This document shows positions 46,441 to 55,429 of a stretch of DNA of 64,000 nucleotides, one piece after another. The DNA is taken from the NCBI RefSeq assembly GCF_012927105.1, contig NZ_JABBFV010000006.1:209606-273605 (forward strand), written 5' to 3'. Under the pieces are notes generated by a model. That model saw only the letters and a program-made list of their open reading frames with translations. It ran no database searches and was not told the origin of the DNA. Source of the stretch: Sphingobium psychrophilum. Its GTDB lineage: Bacteria; Pseudomonadota; Alphaproteobacteria; Sphingomonadales; Sphingomonadaceae. A program made the position numbers and the translations under genes. Numbering within the stretch: position 1 is the first letter of the stretch; each line of letters starts with the position of its first letter.

Positions 46441-47659
46441 AGCTCTCTCAAACTTGCGGCCATGATTATGGTTTCACCAGGTAAGCGACAAAGGCGACTG
46501 AGGTCCACGAGTGTTGCTGGTCGCGTTCGAAGACGTCAACGGCATGGGCGGACGTTGGTGAAAGCGGCAAGAGGTGATCCCGACAAGTCAGAAGGGTCGC
46601 GCACCGACTCGCCGAGATCGACAGCCAATTAAATAGCAATATCGCTGTTTGCAAAGGAATGTTGTCGTTACGGCAACTGCGACTTGCGCCGTCGCGCGAC
46701 GGGTGGTCTGGCTGATGTCCTGGGCGATGGTGACCCTGACACGACGTCCAAATGCGTGGGGGCAGCAGGCGGCAGCGCAGGGTCAATCAGACGATTAGCT
46801 TAATATCGCGACCGCGGCAAATACGACGAAGCCAACACGAAAATGCCCTGCCTCTCTCCGGCGACGAAGTGACAGGAGTAAGCTTACCTTTAGCAGAAAC
46901 GGCGAGGTTTCATGCGCCCTCGTAGATTGAATATTTGCTCAGCACCGCGCGATAATTGGGGCCGTCACCCTTGATATCGTCCATGGTGGGCGGATCTGAT
47001 ACTCGAAGAACGGATGTGCGACCGCCTGACAACAAGCAGCTTTTTGATCGGGTATACCGCCCGGATGCTTCCCTCCCAGAGTATCAGCTAAACGAAACTT
47101 CGTTCTTTGACGCCGACTGCGGGGAAAGTCCTACCCCCTAACAAAACCGGTGCGGCGTCAGGAATCCCGCCGTCGATTAGATGGCGCTTCCTCGAATTCC
47201 TACGCGCCGATGGCAACTGAGAGAATTGCGATCGGCACTTATATTAGGCTGACAAACGATTTATTGTATGGCGAAGAGCGGGATAAAATTAGTCATGAGC
47301 CAGGGGGCGTCCCCGCGCATTCCGCACGGGTCGCGCTCTATTCCGCTTCGCTCCACCGAGCCACCTCTGCGCGCCGTCTCGTCGCCTTCGGCGTCACGAT
47401 CGCATGACGCGGGGGACCGTCCAGGCCAATCCCCATGCGGACATCGCGGCGACCGCGATGGCGTTAACCGGCTCCGGCAAGCGGTGTGGGCGTCGCTACC
47501 CTCTAGGCCCGTCGCGGCGGGCCCGCAACCCGGCGGTGCCGGGTCTTCCTCTTCGTTTCAGCCTTGCAGGTGCAGCCCGCCTCTGCCGACGCGCCTTCCG
47601 GTCGCTCTTGCCGCCCACCCCGCATTCCGGGGCCGGTGTGTTGCAAGAGGAGAAAGACA
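46441..47659. other. 1.2-kb leader region upstream of the ParB-like gene with hairpins
   Basis: No gene is well supported. Close to the ParB start the sequence folds repeatedly: GGCCCG/CGGGCC (47,506-47,511 with 47,518-47,523) and ACCCGGC/GCCGGGT with loop GGT (47,528-47,544) followed by a pyrimidine tract. A CCCCG/CGGGG stem lies around 47,617. These may form an attenuator or an operator array controlling the ParB-like gene. Confidence 0.4.
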
Positions 47660-49414
47660 GTGGAACTCAAGCATATCGACATCGCCTGCCTCTCGATATC
47701 GCCCGCCAACATGCGCGGCGTGAAGAAGGCTCCCGACCTTACCAATATCCTGCCCTCCGTTCGCGCGCGGGGCATCCTCGTGCCGTTGATCGTGCGGAAG
47801 AATGGCTCACCAGACAGCTATGAGATCGTAGCAGGCAAGCGGCGCTATCATGCCGCGCTGGCAGTTGCGGAGGAAGGCGGGAGCATCGACCCGTTGCCCT
47901 GCGCCATCATGGAAGCAGGCGATGACGCGGCGGCGCTGGAAGCCTCGCTCATCGAGAACATCGCCCGTCTGGACCCCGATGAAATGACCCGCCACGAGAC
48001 CTTCACCCGGCTTGTCCGGGAGGGACGCAGCGTGGAAGATATTTCGTTGACCTTTGGCCTGACCGAATTGCAGGTAAAACGCACTCTCGCGCTGGGCAAT
48101 CTCATGCCCCGCATCCGCAATCTCTATCGGTCTGACAGGATCGATTCCGTAACCGCGCGTCACCTGACGCTGGCTACAAAGGCGCAACAACGGGATTGGC
48201 TGGCATTGCTCGACAGTGAGACCGATCACGCCCCCACGGGTCAGAATCTCAAATCATGGCTGATGGGTGGCGCGGCCATCTCCACCAAGGTCGCGCTGTT
48301 CGACCTTGCCACCTATTCCGGCGAGATCGTCTCCGACCTTTTCGGCGAGGACAGCTATTTCGCTTGTCCCTCCGATTTCTGGACGGCGCAGATGGCGGCG
48401 GTCGAGGAGCGAGCCGCAAGCTATCGCGAGGCGGGATGGCCGGATGTTGTCGTCATGGAGCGTGGCGAATATTTCCACATATGGGAGCATGAGCGCTGCC
48501 CGAAGAAGAAAGGCGGGCGCGTCTATGTCGCCATCAGCCATCGCGGCGAGGTCAGCTTCCATGAGGGGTATCTGACCACCAAAGAAGCGCGCAAGCGCGA
48601 GAGAGGCGAAGTCGGAACCAAGCCGGTGCGCCCGGAGGTTAGCGCGCCGATCCAGAATTATGTCGATTTGCACCGCCATACCGCCGTGCGCGCCTCCCTT
48701 TTATCGCTACCTGCCATGACCCTGCGTCTGATGCTGGCCCACGCGATCGTCGGTTCGCCGCTGTGGCGGGTGGACGTGGAGAAGCAGCGCGCCAACAATG
48801 GTGCCATCGCAGAGAGCGTGGAGGCCTGTGCTTCGGAAGCGATCTTTGACGGCAAGCGCCGTGAAGTCCTGACCCTGCTGGGCTTCGATCCCGAGGCACC
48901 GACCATAACGGGTGGCTATGCTGGTGAGGATGGCCTGCCTGGATTATTCGTCCATCTGCTCGACTTGTCCGATGAGGCGGTGCTGTCCGTCCTCTCCGTG
49001 GTGATGGGCGAGACGCTGACGGCGGGAAGCGCGATGATCGAGTTGCTGGGCGCATTGCTCAATGTCGATCTACCCGCCGTCTGGCAGGCCGACGATGCCT
49101 TGCTCGACAGCATCCGCGACCGAGAGGTGATCGGCCAGATTGTCGCGGAGGTCGCAGGCGATGCCGTCGCTACGGCCAATGCCGGGGAAAGCGTCAAGGT
49201 ACAGCGGCAGATCGTGCGCGATTGTCTTGCAGGAACAGACGGACGCACGAAGGTTGACGGCTGGGTGCCGCGCTGGATGGCCTTTGCGCCATCCACCTAT
49301 ACCGATCGGGGCGGCGTCGGCAGCGTCGAGCGGTGGGACGAGATTGTGCCATTGTTTGATACCTCCAAGGCCGCAGACGAAGACAAGGCACAGCCCACGG
49401 CGCAAGCCGCCTGA
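47660..49414 (+). CDS. ParB/RepB/Spo0J-family protein, long form
   Basis: The 584-residue protein has an N-terminal ParB nuclease-like domain (LSISPANMRGV, EIVAGKRRYHAALAV) and the ENIARLDPDEMTRHE segment, then the ParB HTH (SVEDISLTFGLTELQVKRTL). A long unrecognised C-terminal region follows. It may partition or stabilise the element or act as a regulator like KorB. The GTG at 47660 has AGGAG 7 bases upstream. No ParA-like gene is adjacent in the window. Confidence 0.85.
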   Translation: MELKHIDIACLSISPANMRGVKKAPDLTNILPSVRARGILVPLIVRKNGSPDSYEIVAGKRRYHAALAVAEEGGSIDPLPCAIMEAGDDAAALEASLIENIARLDPDEMTRHETFTRLVREGRSVEDISLTFGLTELQVKRTLALGNLMPRIRNLYRSDRIDSVTARHLTLATKAQQRDWLALLDSETDHAPTGQNLKSWLMGGAAISTKVALFDLATYSGEIVSDLFGEDSYFACPSDFWTAQMAAVEERAASYREAGWPDVVVMERGEYFHIWEHERCPKKKGGRVYVAISHRGEVSFHEGYLTTKEARKRERGEVGTKPVRPEVSAPIQNYVDLHRHTAVRASLLSLPAMTLRLMLAHAIVGSPLWRVDVEKQRANNGAIAESVEACASEAIFDGKRREVLTLLGFDPEAPTITGGYAGEDGLPGLFVHLLDLSDEAVLSVLSVVMGETLTAGSAMIELLGALLNVDLPAVWQADDALLDSIRDREVIGQIVAEVAGDAVATANAGESVKVQRQIVRDCLAGTDGRTKVDGWVPRWMAFAPSTYTDRGGVGSVERWDEIVPLFDTSKAADEDKAQPTAQAA

Positions 49415-49423
49415 CCTTGCCCG

Positions 49424-49450
49424 ACCCGGAGGCGGTTTCGCCTCCGGGTT
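49424..49450 (+). terminator. Intrinsic terminator after the ParB-like gene
   Basis: ACCCGGAGGCG (49,424-49,434), loop GTTT and CGCCTCCGGGT (49,439-49,449) form an 11-bp stem followed by TTCC, 9 bases after the stop codon. Confidence 0.75.
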
Positions 49451-49503
49451 CCTTGCGTTCGCAAAAGCGGGACAGGGACGGACACGATCGATCCCGATTT
49501 GGC

Positions 49504-49532
49504 AAACCGCCCCGGCTTGGCCGGGGCGGTTT
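49504..49532 (+). terminator. Second strong hairpin after the ParB-like gene
   Basis: AAACCGCCCCGGC (49,504-49,516), loop TTG and GCCGGGGCGGTTT (49,520-49,532) form a perfect 13-bp stem. A T-tail is short. Together with the first hairpin it forms a tandem terminator isolating the next operon. Confidence 0.65.
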
Positions 49533-49886
49533 GCTGCGTAGAGGGTCCAGAACGACCATATTCCCCTGAGGTTGGCTTCAATCTGCCACGCCTTACCCAC
49601 TCTTTGCGTCTTAGCGATTTCCTGATAAGTTACCCATGCGTTGCGCAAAGGGCAGCGCCGGGACTGGTAATCCCGATCCGAAATCACAGCCTCCGAAAAC
49701 TTATCGTTTTCGGGGTGCCGTCGTATATGTCCAGGCTTTCGGGCTAAAAACGGCGGCGCATGTCTTCGGATCATGTTACCAGCCCCGGTGGCTCCCGCGT
49801 GTAACGCGCGGGAGTTTCGGGACCATTGCCGCATCCACCCCGTCGCTTCCGCCTCATCCGCTATGGATGCGGAGTGGAGGTCTCTT
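49533..49886. other. Leader of the HEPN/nucleotidyltransferase cluster
   Basis: No gene is seen in these 354 bases. The GGAGG at 49,876-49,880 is 6 bases before the first ATG of the cluster and fixes that start. Confidence 0.4.
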
Positions 49887-51098
49887 ATGGACGACGACCA
49901 TGATGCGCTGGCCCATGGTGCGGACCAACGGCACGCGACGCCCGATCACAATGAGATGCGCGAGCGCGTCCCGGCGCGGTTGCTGCACCTGGACAGTTTT
50001 GGCCGAACGGCGATGGAACGCGCAGTACGAATATTGCGCGCCTATTTCATCGATCGCCGCAGCAGCGCACCGAGGCGCGGGACGCTGCACTGGCTGATGC
50101 TGGTCGGCGACCCTGCCGACGCGGGAAAGCCGGTCAAATGGGACAACGAGCCTATCGTCTTCGACATCTGGGGCTTTGTCGATCATGAGGCCTATAAGGG
50201 ACTGGAGCGCTATTGGGGACGCGCCAAGGCCGTGCTGAAATCGGAACTGGGTCGGGCAATAGCCGTCGAGCTTTCCGTCTTCACCATCGATGAGGCCGAA
50301 CGCTTCCATCTTACCAACCCCTGGCTGGCCAAGCGCTATGACGGCGGGATCATTCTCTTCGACCGGGCGATGGACCCGCCAAGGAGTGCAGAACGCCAAA
50401 CCATCCATGACCGGATCACGGCGGCGGCCGACGCGCTGGACGAGCCGCAGCGCACGGCGTTCGCCCAATACCGCCGCCGTGGTTTCGACCTCGCCCGGAT
50501 CGCGCGCAAACTGGACGCCAGCGCCGCCGAAGCCGAAATGCATCTGTCGGAGGCGTTCGGCGCATTGCTGGCCAGCCTTGGCGACGATACACAGCCCCAG
50601 TCACTGCGTCCCGGCCTTGGCCAGCATCCCCGCCATAATCTCGACCTCTATCACCGTCCCGGCGACTTCGACCGCATCCTGGCCGTGACATTCTATCGCC
50701 GCGCAATGGATTTCGTGGGGCTGATGGTAGAGGGGGATGCGCGCGACCGTCCGTCGCTCGTCGTGCGCGAGGCGGCCTACGCGAGCGAGTTTGCGCTAAA
50801 GACGCTCCTGCTGCGCGCGGGGTATTCCGACGAGTGGAACCGCCAGCATATCGGCCTCGATCTTACGCGGGGGCTTGGAGAAGCACAGGCGAATGGAATG
50901 CCGCCGCCCTCGCCGGAACTGGCGCGGCTGATCCCGCCGCTGTCGCGCTATCACCGTCAAGGACGAACGCCCGATCAGGCGCGCGCCGTGCTTGCCGTCA
51001 TGCCGCCCGCCGAGATCGTGGAGACGGTCGCGACACTGCTCGACGCCGTGGGACGGATCACCGGTTACACCGGCCTGCCGGGGGAGAGGGATGCATGA
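49887..51098 (+). CDS. Nucleotidyltransferase-sigma4 HTH-HEPN fusion protein
   Basis: The 403-residue protein starts with a minimal-nucleotidyltransferase-like domain (about 25-155; GDPADAGK...VFDIWGFVD and VELSVFTID, where FDIW has Trp in place of the second catalytic Asp). A sigma-70 region-4-like HTH follows (about 170-225; LDEPQRTAFAQYRRRGFDLA). It ends with a HEPN-like helical domain (about 260-370; EFALKTLLLRAGYSDEWNRQH). Such MNT-HEPN combinations are usually toxin-antitoxin or defence modules, but joining both to a sigma-like HTH in one chain is unusual. Start: GGAGG 6 bases before the ATG. The stop overlaps the next gene (ATGA). Confidence 0.68.
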   Translation: MDDDHDALAHGADQRHATPDHNEMRERVPARLLHLDSFGRTAMERAVRILRAYFIDRRSSAPRRGTLHWLMLVGDPADAGKPVKWDNEPIVFDIWGFVDHEAYKGLERYWGRAKAVLKSELGRAIAVELSVFTIDEAERFHLTNPWLAKRYDGGIILFDRAMDPPRSAERQTIHDRITAAADALDEPQRTAFAQYRRRGFDLARIARKLDASAAEAEMHLSEAFGALLASLGDDTQPQSLRPGLGQHPRHNLDLYHRPGDFDRILAVTFYRRAMDFVGLMVEGDARDRPSLVVREAAYASEFALKTLLLRAGYSDEWNRQHIGLDLTRGLGEAQANGMPPPSPELARLIPPLSRYHRQGRTPDQARAVLAVMPPAEIVETVATLLDAVGRITGYTGLPGERDA

Positions 51099-52018
51099 TG
51101 TTGCGCACCGATCTCGACCATCTGCCATTTGCAATGCAGCAGGAGGTCCGCCGAATTGCCGCGCTGCTGTTTGAGGGGTTCGACGCCATGCTCGCGGGCA
51201 AGCGCGCCGAACGCTACAAGTCAGGCCATATCGTCAAGTTGATCCTTTATGGCCATCATGCGGCGCAGAATTGGGCATTGGCTCCTCCCGCCGCGCCGAT
51301 TCGGTTGCTCGCGATCGTCAACCACAGCAAGCTTGCTGCCCGCCGCGGCGATTGGACGGCGGTGCGCGATCGGCTCCGCCGGGCGTGGGAATTGGGTGAG
51401 ATCACGCATCCGGTGCGGCTCTGCGTACACAGCCTGAGCCATGTGAACCACGCGCTCGTTAATGGCGTGCCATGGTTTGTCACGATCGCGACCGAGGGCA
51501 TCGCGCTTTATGAGGCGAGCAGCGCGCGACTGGAGTCGCCGCGCACATTGCCTGCCGCCCGTCATCATGAACATGGAAAAGCGGAGTTTGCCCGTTGGCA
51601 TGGGCGTGCGACGGAATTCCTGTTGGGTGCAGCCTTCTATCAAAGGCGGGACAATATGCCGATGGCAGCGCTGCTGCTGCATCAGGCCTGCGAGCATCTC
51701 TATCAATGTGTGGCCTGGTCGCTCACCCTGCACGGGCTACGCACCCACGCGCTCGACGAATTGCGCGAAGTGGCCGAAGAACTGGATATCGAACTTGCCA
51801 AGGCATGGCCGCGCGACACTCTGTTCGAGCGCCGTGTCTTCGGCTGCATCCGCCGCGCTTATGTCGAGGTCCGTTACGGCCGGAACTTCCGCATCAGCTC
51901 GGAGGAACTGGCATGGGCGATGGAGCGTGCCGCGACCCTGAACCATCTGGTGGAAACCAAATGTAACGCACGGCTGGATGCAGGAGTTTCCGCCATTGGG
52001 GAGACTGCGCATGGCTGA
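51095..52018 (+). CDS. Nucleotidyltransferase-like-HEPN protein with degenerate active site
   Basis: The 307-residue protein resembles sphingomonad nucleotidyltransferase-HEPN proteins. The N-terminal half has LILYGHHAAQNW where active members have GSYARG and a following SDxD. Both signatures are lost here, so it is probably catalytically dead. The C-terminal half (about 170-300) is a HEPN bundle (LLLHQACEHLYQCVAWSL, then RRAYVEVRYGRNFRISSEEL) without an obvious Rx4-6H. It may hold or neutralise a partner. It overlaps both neighbours. Confidence 0.65.
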   Translation: MMLRTDLDHLPFAMQQEVRRIAALLFEGFDAMLAGKRAERYKSGHIVKLILYGHHAAQNWALAPPAAPIRLLAIVNHSKLAARRGDWTAVRDRLRRAWELGEITHPVRLCVHSLSHVNHALVNGVPWFVTIATEGIALYEASSARLESPRTLPAARHHEHGKAEFARWHGRATEFLLGAAFYQRRDNMPMAALLLHQACEHLYQCVAWSLTLHGLRTHALDELREVAEELDIELAKAWPRDTLFERRVFGCIRRAYVEVRYGRNFRISSEELAWAMERAATLNHLVETKCNARLDAGVSAIGETAHG

Positions 52019-52589
52019 GCCGTCCCCGCAATTGCGCGCGGCCTATGGCGCCGCCATGGCGCGACTCCCGGTCGTGACGCGCGTGATATTCATGATGCAC
52101 CGCGTGGACGCCCTCTCTTACGTCGAAATCGCTTGCCGCTTGTCCATCAGCGACAGCGCAGTTCAGGCATGTGTGGCTGAAGCGCTGGGCATGATCGCTG
52201 CGATCCTGGATGGCGACATGCCCAGGCGTTGGAGAGATGCGGACATCGCGCCTGCCGAAAGCGACCTGCGCCGCCGTTATCGCGCCTCGTGCCAGGAGCG
52301 CTTGCGCGCTTTGGGCCATAGCGAACCGCTGGCCTGGGCCAGCGAGCACGATGACGACCTGATCGTCAACATCGCCTTTCTCCAGACGCTGCCCGCGCCG
52401 GTTCTCGAAACGTTTCTTCTCAGCCGCGTCGATGGCCTCAACTACCAGCGGATAGCCAAACGCATGTGGACGCTGCCTTTCGTCGTCCGCCGCAGGATGC
52501 TTCACATGGTTCGCGCACTCGATCGGCAGCCCATGACGTTCGAGCAATGGTTGCGCGCAGGGGCATTGGCAAAGGATCTGACGACCTGA
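52011..52589 (+). CDS. Tandem sigma-70 region-4-like HTH protein
   Basis: The 192-residue protein has two sigma-4-type HTH segments. The first is at about 20-60 (LPVVTRVIFMMHRVDALSY then VEIACRLSISDSAVQACV), the second at about 125-170 (LPAPVLETFLLSRVDGLNY then QRIAKRMWTLPFVVRRRM). It lacks region 2 and so is not a full sigma factor. The ATG at 52011 lies inside the upstream gene (8-base overlap), so all three genes form one coupled operon. It may regulate the cluster. Confidence 0.65.
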   Translation: MAEPSPQLRAAYGAAMARLPVVTRVIFMMHRVDALSYVEIACRLSISDSAVQACVAEALGMIAAILDGDMPRRWRDADIAPAESDLRRRYRASCQERLRALGHSEPLAWASEHDDDLIVNIAFLQTLPAPVLETFLLSRVDGLNYQRIAKRMWTLPFVVRRRMLHMVRALDRQPMTFEQWLRAGALAKDLTT

Positions 52590-52722
52590 GCGACATATAT
52601 CACGGAAAAGGCGAGGCGAGGCTGCTCGTCAGGCATCACACTGCGGGCGATGCCGCGAATTATCAGCGATGCATGATGACTCCTCAGTGTGGGGCGTTTG
52701 CTCCCTTCGGCGCTGCAAGGAA

Positions 52723-52763
52723 CGAGGCCCCACCGGATGCAGTCCTCAAGTTGTGGGGCCTCG
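52723..52763. repeat. Inverted repeat
   Basis: CGAGGCCCCAC (52,723-52,733) and GTGGGGCCTCG (52,753-52,763) are a perfect 11-bp inverted repeat with a 19-base loop, about 135 bases after the HTH gene. It could end the HEPN operon or be a recombination or regulatory site. Confidence 0.5.
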
Positions 52764-52895
52764 CCGGACCTCCTTTAGCTGCCGTGCATGAATATTGAAT
52801 GACCGGGAATGAACGATAGGCCCATAGCGAGCAATATCGCATGCATCATGCTAGAGGGGATTTTGGTCTGGATCACCGACTTGTGCGGCTGGAAC

Positions 52896-53111
52896 GTGAG
52901 CACCGCCGATATCTATCGCCAGTATCTGAGGGCGATCGGGAGCCGATGCCAGTTTCATGATAGCGCGGCGTTCGATCTGGAGGTCTCGATCGCCCCATCG
53001 CACCCATATACAAAACTTTATCCGCATGGGGTGGCTGGGGTTCATAACATGATCCAATGCCTGGTTGAGCGACAGGCCGACCAGTTCGGGCGTATACTCC
53101 CCTTCCCGTGA
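52896..53111 (+). CDS. Possible small gene or remnant related to the gene at 55,031
   Basis: The GTG at 52896 begins STADIYRQYL, close to MSTADFYHQN at 55,031. The preceding 25 bases are also similar at the two sites (GGATC, ACTTG, GG.GGAA), indicating a duplicated leader and gene start. The remainder differs. A minus-strand frame at 52,851-53,177 is an alternative. Confidence 0.35.
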   Translation: MSTADIYRQYLRAIGSRCQFHDSAAFDLEVSIAPSHPYTKLYPHGVAGVHNMIQCLVERQADQFGRILPFP

Positions 53112-53330
53112 TCGCCTTACGCCAACTATGGCCGAAGCATCCCATGGCACTGGTAGTTTTTCGCACAGCTTCGGCATCTCTCACGCATATAGCGGTGTCA
53201 TGATCGAGGAAAGCTGGGCAGTATCGAATTATCGTGGTGCCGGAATCGGTTCGCCACCTTTCATAAACGGTTCATCTGCCGTCTTCTAGGGGCGCTATCC
53301 CGGCGCTAATGCCCCCCGCTCTATGCCGGG

Positions 53331-53378
53331 CTGCGAAGCCTTGCTTTGTGACTGACCCCGCAAAGAAAGGCTTCGCAG
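53331..53378. repeat. 18-bp inverted repeat
   Basis: CTGCGAAGCCTTGCTTTG (53,331-53,348) matches the complement of 53,361-53,378 with one mismatch, separated by 12 bases. It lies in an intergenic stretch without a T-run. Confidence 0.5.
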
Positions 53379-53416
53379 AATCTCGCCGATCCTGTCAACA
53401 CGGGCACTTATTGGGT

Positions 53417-53719
53417 CTATAAGCAGCCGGGGAGATTCAGCAGGGCATCTATCGCAAACCCATCACTCAACACAAGCCTTCGCGGTTTCTCAGCCACTTC
53501 AATCCGGACGAGATTGGCGCCGATCTGTAGCCAGAAGCTGTCATCCCCCTTTCGGATCAGGTCGATGACCATAGAGACATCTCGGTTCCACCGTTGCATG
53601 GTTTCGTGATCTCGACCACCGAGGCGGTACAAAGGGTGATTCAGTTTTGTTAGATCGCGCTGAACGCAGGAAACAAGATATTCGGCCATCAATTCCACAT
53701 CGGTTAACCCCGACGCCAC
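53417..53719 (-). CDS. Hypothetical protein
   Basis: This roughly 100-residue protein (LTDVELMAEYLVSCVQRDLT...) has a helical N-terminal half and beta-rich end; no family recognised. The GTG at 53719 is the longest start; an internal ATG at 53,689 is possible. Confidence 0.4.
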   Translation of the reverse strand: MASGLTDVELMAEYLVSCVQRDLTKLNHPLYRLGGRDHETMQRWNRDVSMVIDLIRKGDDSFWLQIGANLVRIEVAEKPRRLVLSDGFAIDALLNLPGCL

Positions 53720-53846
53720 AAAAGGGGGGGGCGCCGGGGTCTGATCGAAGCACGCCCTGGTGGGGACCGTAAGGACGCATTAATGGTTTTGCGTATAATC
53801 ATGAAAAAGTGATTAACGAAGCGTTGTTATCAGAGATCGGCCAGCG

Positions 53847-54122
53847 CTATTTCCGCAGTTTGCCGGACGGAGTAACCCCGCTACTGTCGCCTTGACACGT
53901 CGAACGCCATAGTCGCTCGGCTTCATCGACAACAGGCAGCAAGTCCTGATCGGCCCAGACCGATTGAAGGCGGGAGCGCACGGCGTCGGGTTCGCCATCG
54001 CGTGGGAACAGCGGATCGGCCCTGGAAAACATGATCAGACCATGCAAGTCGCCATTTATCTCGGCAATCTCGGCGAGCCATTGTCCGAATGGCAGTCCAG
54101 GGTTGGGCGGCGGCGATGTCAC
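53847..54122 (-). CDS. Hypothetical protein
   Basis: The roughly 91-residue protein (TSPPPNPGLPFGQWLAEIAE...) has no recognised domain. GAGG lies 7 bases before the GTG at 54122 and immediately before an ATG at 54128, so the GTG start is favoured. Confidence 0.42.
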   Translation of the reverse strand: MTSPPPNPGLPFGQWLAEIAEINGDLHGLIMFSRADPLFPRDGEPDAVRSRLQSVWADQDLLPVVDEAERLWRSTCQGDSSGVTPSGKLRK

Positions 54123-54378
54123 AGGCATACCTCAATAAGATAGCAAAATGGCCGATTTCACCGGCTGACCTTCCATCCCGCTCCTATGTGTTCTTTCACC
54201 GCTATGCGATGCAATTGTTACACAACCGTGCCATTCCTTCCATCGGAATAGGGGCCGATGGAAGCAGAAAGCGACGCTTTGTTCGGACGGCTCGGCGAAT
54301 TGATCACCTCCCTCGTTGCTGCTGCGCCTTCGCTGGTCCCGAGGACGTAAACGCGGGGGACTGAGCAGCACATTGGGA

Positions 54379-54702
54379 TCACCCTTGGCTGAATTTGCCG
54401 CGCGGTGGACTGGCCTGGCCTCGCGTTTTCGCGTCCAGCGGATCGATGTCTTTGGCGAACCGCAATCCTGCCAGTTCATCCCTGACCCAAACGGTCGTGG
54501 CCGCGATTTCTTCCAGCCGCCCGATGTCGAGTAACAGCGTCTGTCCAACCTTCAAGTGTCCGGCGCCATCGATGCAAGCGCCTCCCGCCGATATGTTCCG
54601 CACGCGATGCACCGACGGCTCGGCGGCAGTGAAGCCGGTCGCCACTCCCCGAAGGAACACGCTCTCTCGCGAAGCTACGCGGCGATTTATTCGGTTGGGC
54701 AT
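54379..54702 (-). CDS. PilZ domain protein
   Basis: The 107-residue protein has RRVASRESVFLRG (c-di-GMP-binding RxxxR-type motif), NISAGGACID (the second binding motif, NxSxxG-like) and a beta-barrel pattern. It should bind cyclic di-GMP. An AAGGAGG lies just before the ATG. A diguanylate cyclase lies elsewhere in the window, but a functional link is only speculative. Confidence 0.75.
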   Translation of the reverse strand: MPNRINRRVASRESVFLRGVATGFTAAEPSVHRVRNISAGGACIDGAGHLKVGQTLLLDIGRLEEIAATTVWVRDELAGLRFAKDIDPLDAKTRGQASPPRGKFSQG

Positions 54703-55030
54703 GCCTCCTTTTTACCGGTCGAGGCTTACCAACTGATTGAAGCGTTGCCGGACAGCTTTGAGCTTTCGATCTAGGGCAGCGTGCTGGCCTCGCATGTTAC
54801 CGATGCGCCGGAATATGCGGCAGAGATGCTTTATCCGCCGCATAGTCGCTTGCCATGACGAATGCTGCCATGAGGGAGCGGCCGATTGCGATGGTACGAC
54901 GCTAGTTTTACCTGCGGCATGACAACGGCTATGATCGGCGATCAACCATGTTGCACACAGCGGCGAGAGGTCACTGCGACGCCTCGCCATCGGCTGCGGG
55001 TAATGGATCGTCAACTTGCAAGGTGGAAAC
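54703..55030. other. Intergenic region with one possible micro-gene
   Basis: A minus-strand frame at 54,712-54,843 could give a 43-residue basic peptide (MRRIKHLCRIFRRIGNMRGQ...), 9 bases before the PilZ gene, but its ribosome-binding site is weak. The rest shows nothing. Confidence 0.3.
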
Positions 55031-55219
55031 ATGAGCACCGCCGATTTCTACCACCAGAACGCCGCCAGCGAGCGTCTCGCAGCTTCGAAGGCAGATCTCC
55101 CCAACCGACGACGGCAGCATGAGCAGTCCGCTGAACGTTGGGAACAAATGGCGCGCGCTGCGGAGGAGACCGAACGGCGCACGTTGATCAATGAGGCCCA
55201 GAAGCGCGCCTTCCGATAA
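55031..55219 (+). CDS. Small helical protein of sphingomonad elements
   Basis: The 62-residue protein (MSTADFYHQNAASERL...) has the pattern RRRQHEQSAERWEQMARAAEETE, a charged helical family I have seen on sphingomonad plasmids. AAGGTGG lies just before the ATG. Function unknown. Confidence 0.6.
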   Translation: MSTADFYHQNAASERLAASKADLPNRRRQHEQSAERWEQMARAAEETERRTLINEAQKRAFR

Positions 55220-55429
55220 CCGTTGGTCGCCATGCGCGAGTGAACGCAACGGCTGGATATGCAGGCGCGTATCCTACGCTGGCTAGGCAGGTTCGACCAT
55301 CGCTGGCAGGAAATCATTGTCGATGTGCCCGCAACCGGGAAGCTTGCGTGCATTCCGGCAGTCATCGGCAGCCATGCAGTGGAATAGTTCAGTTTCATGC
55401 CACTGCACAATCGTCGGGATGGCCCCGCC

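Noticed and set aside
46466..46786. Minus-strand frame of 106 codons
   Set aside because: Arg/His/Cys-rich composition without start context; no support as a gene.
47150..47407. Possible 85-codon gene before the ParB-like gene
   Set aside because: No ribosome-binding site and composition unlike coding sequence; better seen as leader sequence.
52851..53177. Minus-strand frame of 108 codons
   Set aside because: It overlaps the plus-strand remnant at 52,896, and its best-looking segment is the complement of the duplicated leader; kept only as an alternative.
53331..53378. Integron attC site
   Set aside because: The arms lack the RYYYAAC/GTTRRRY core sites and no integron integrase is present.
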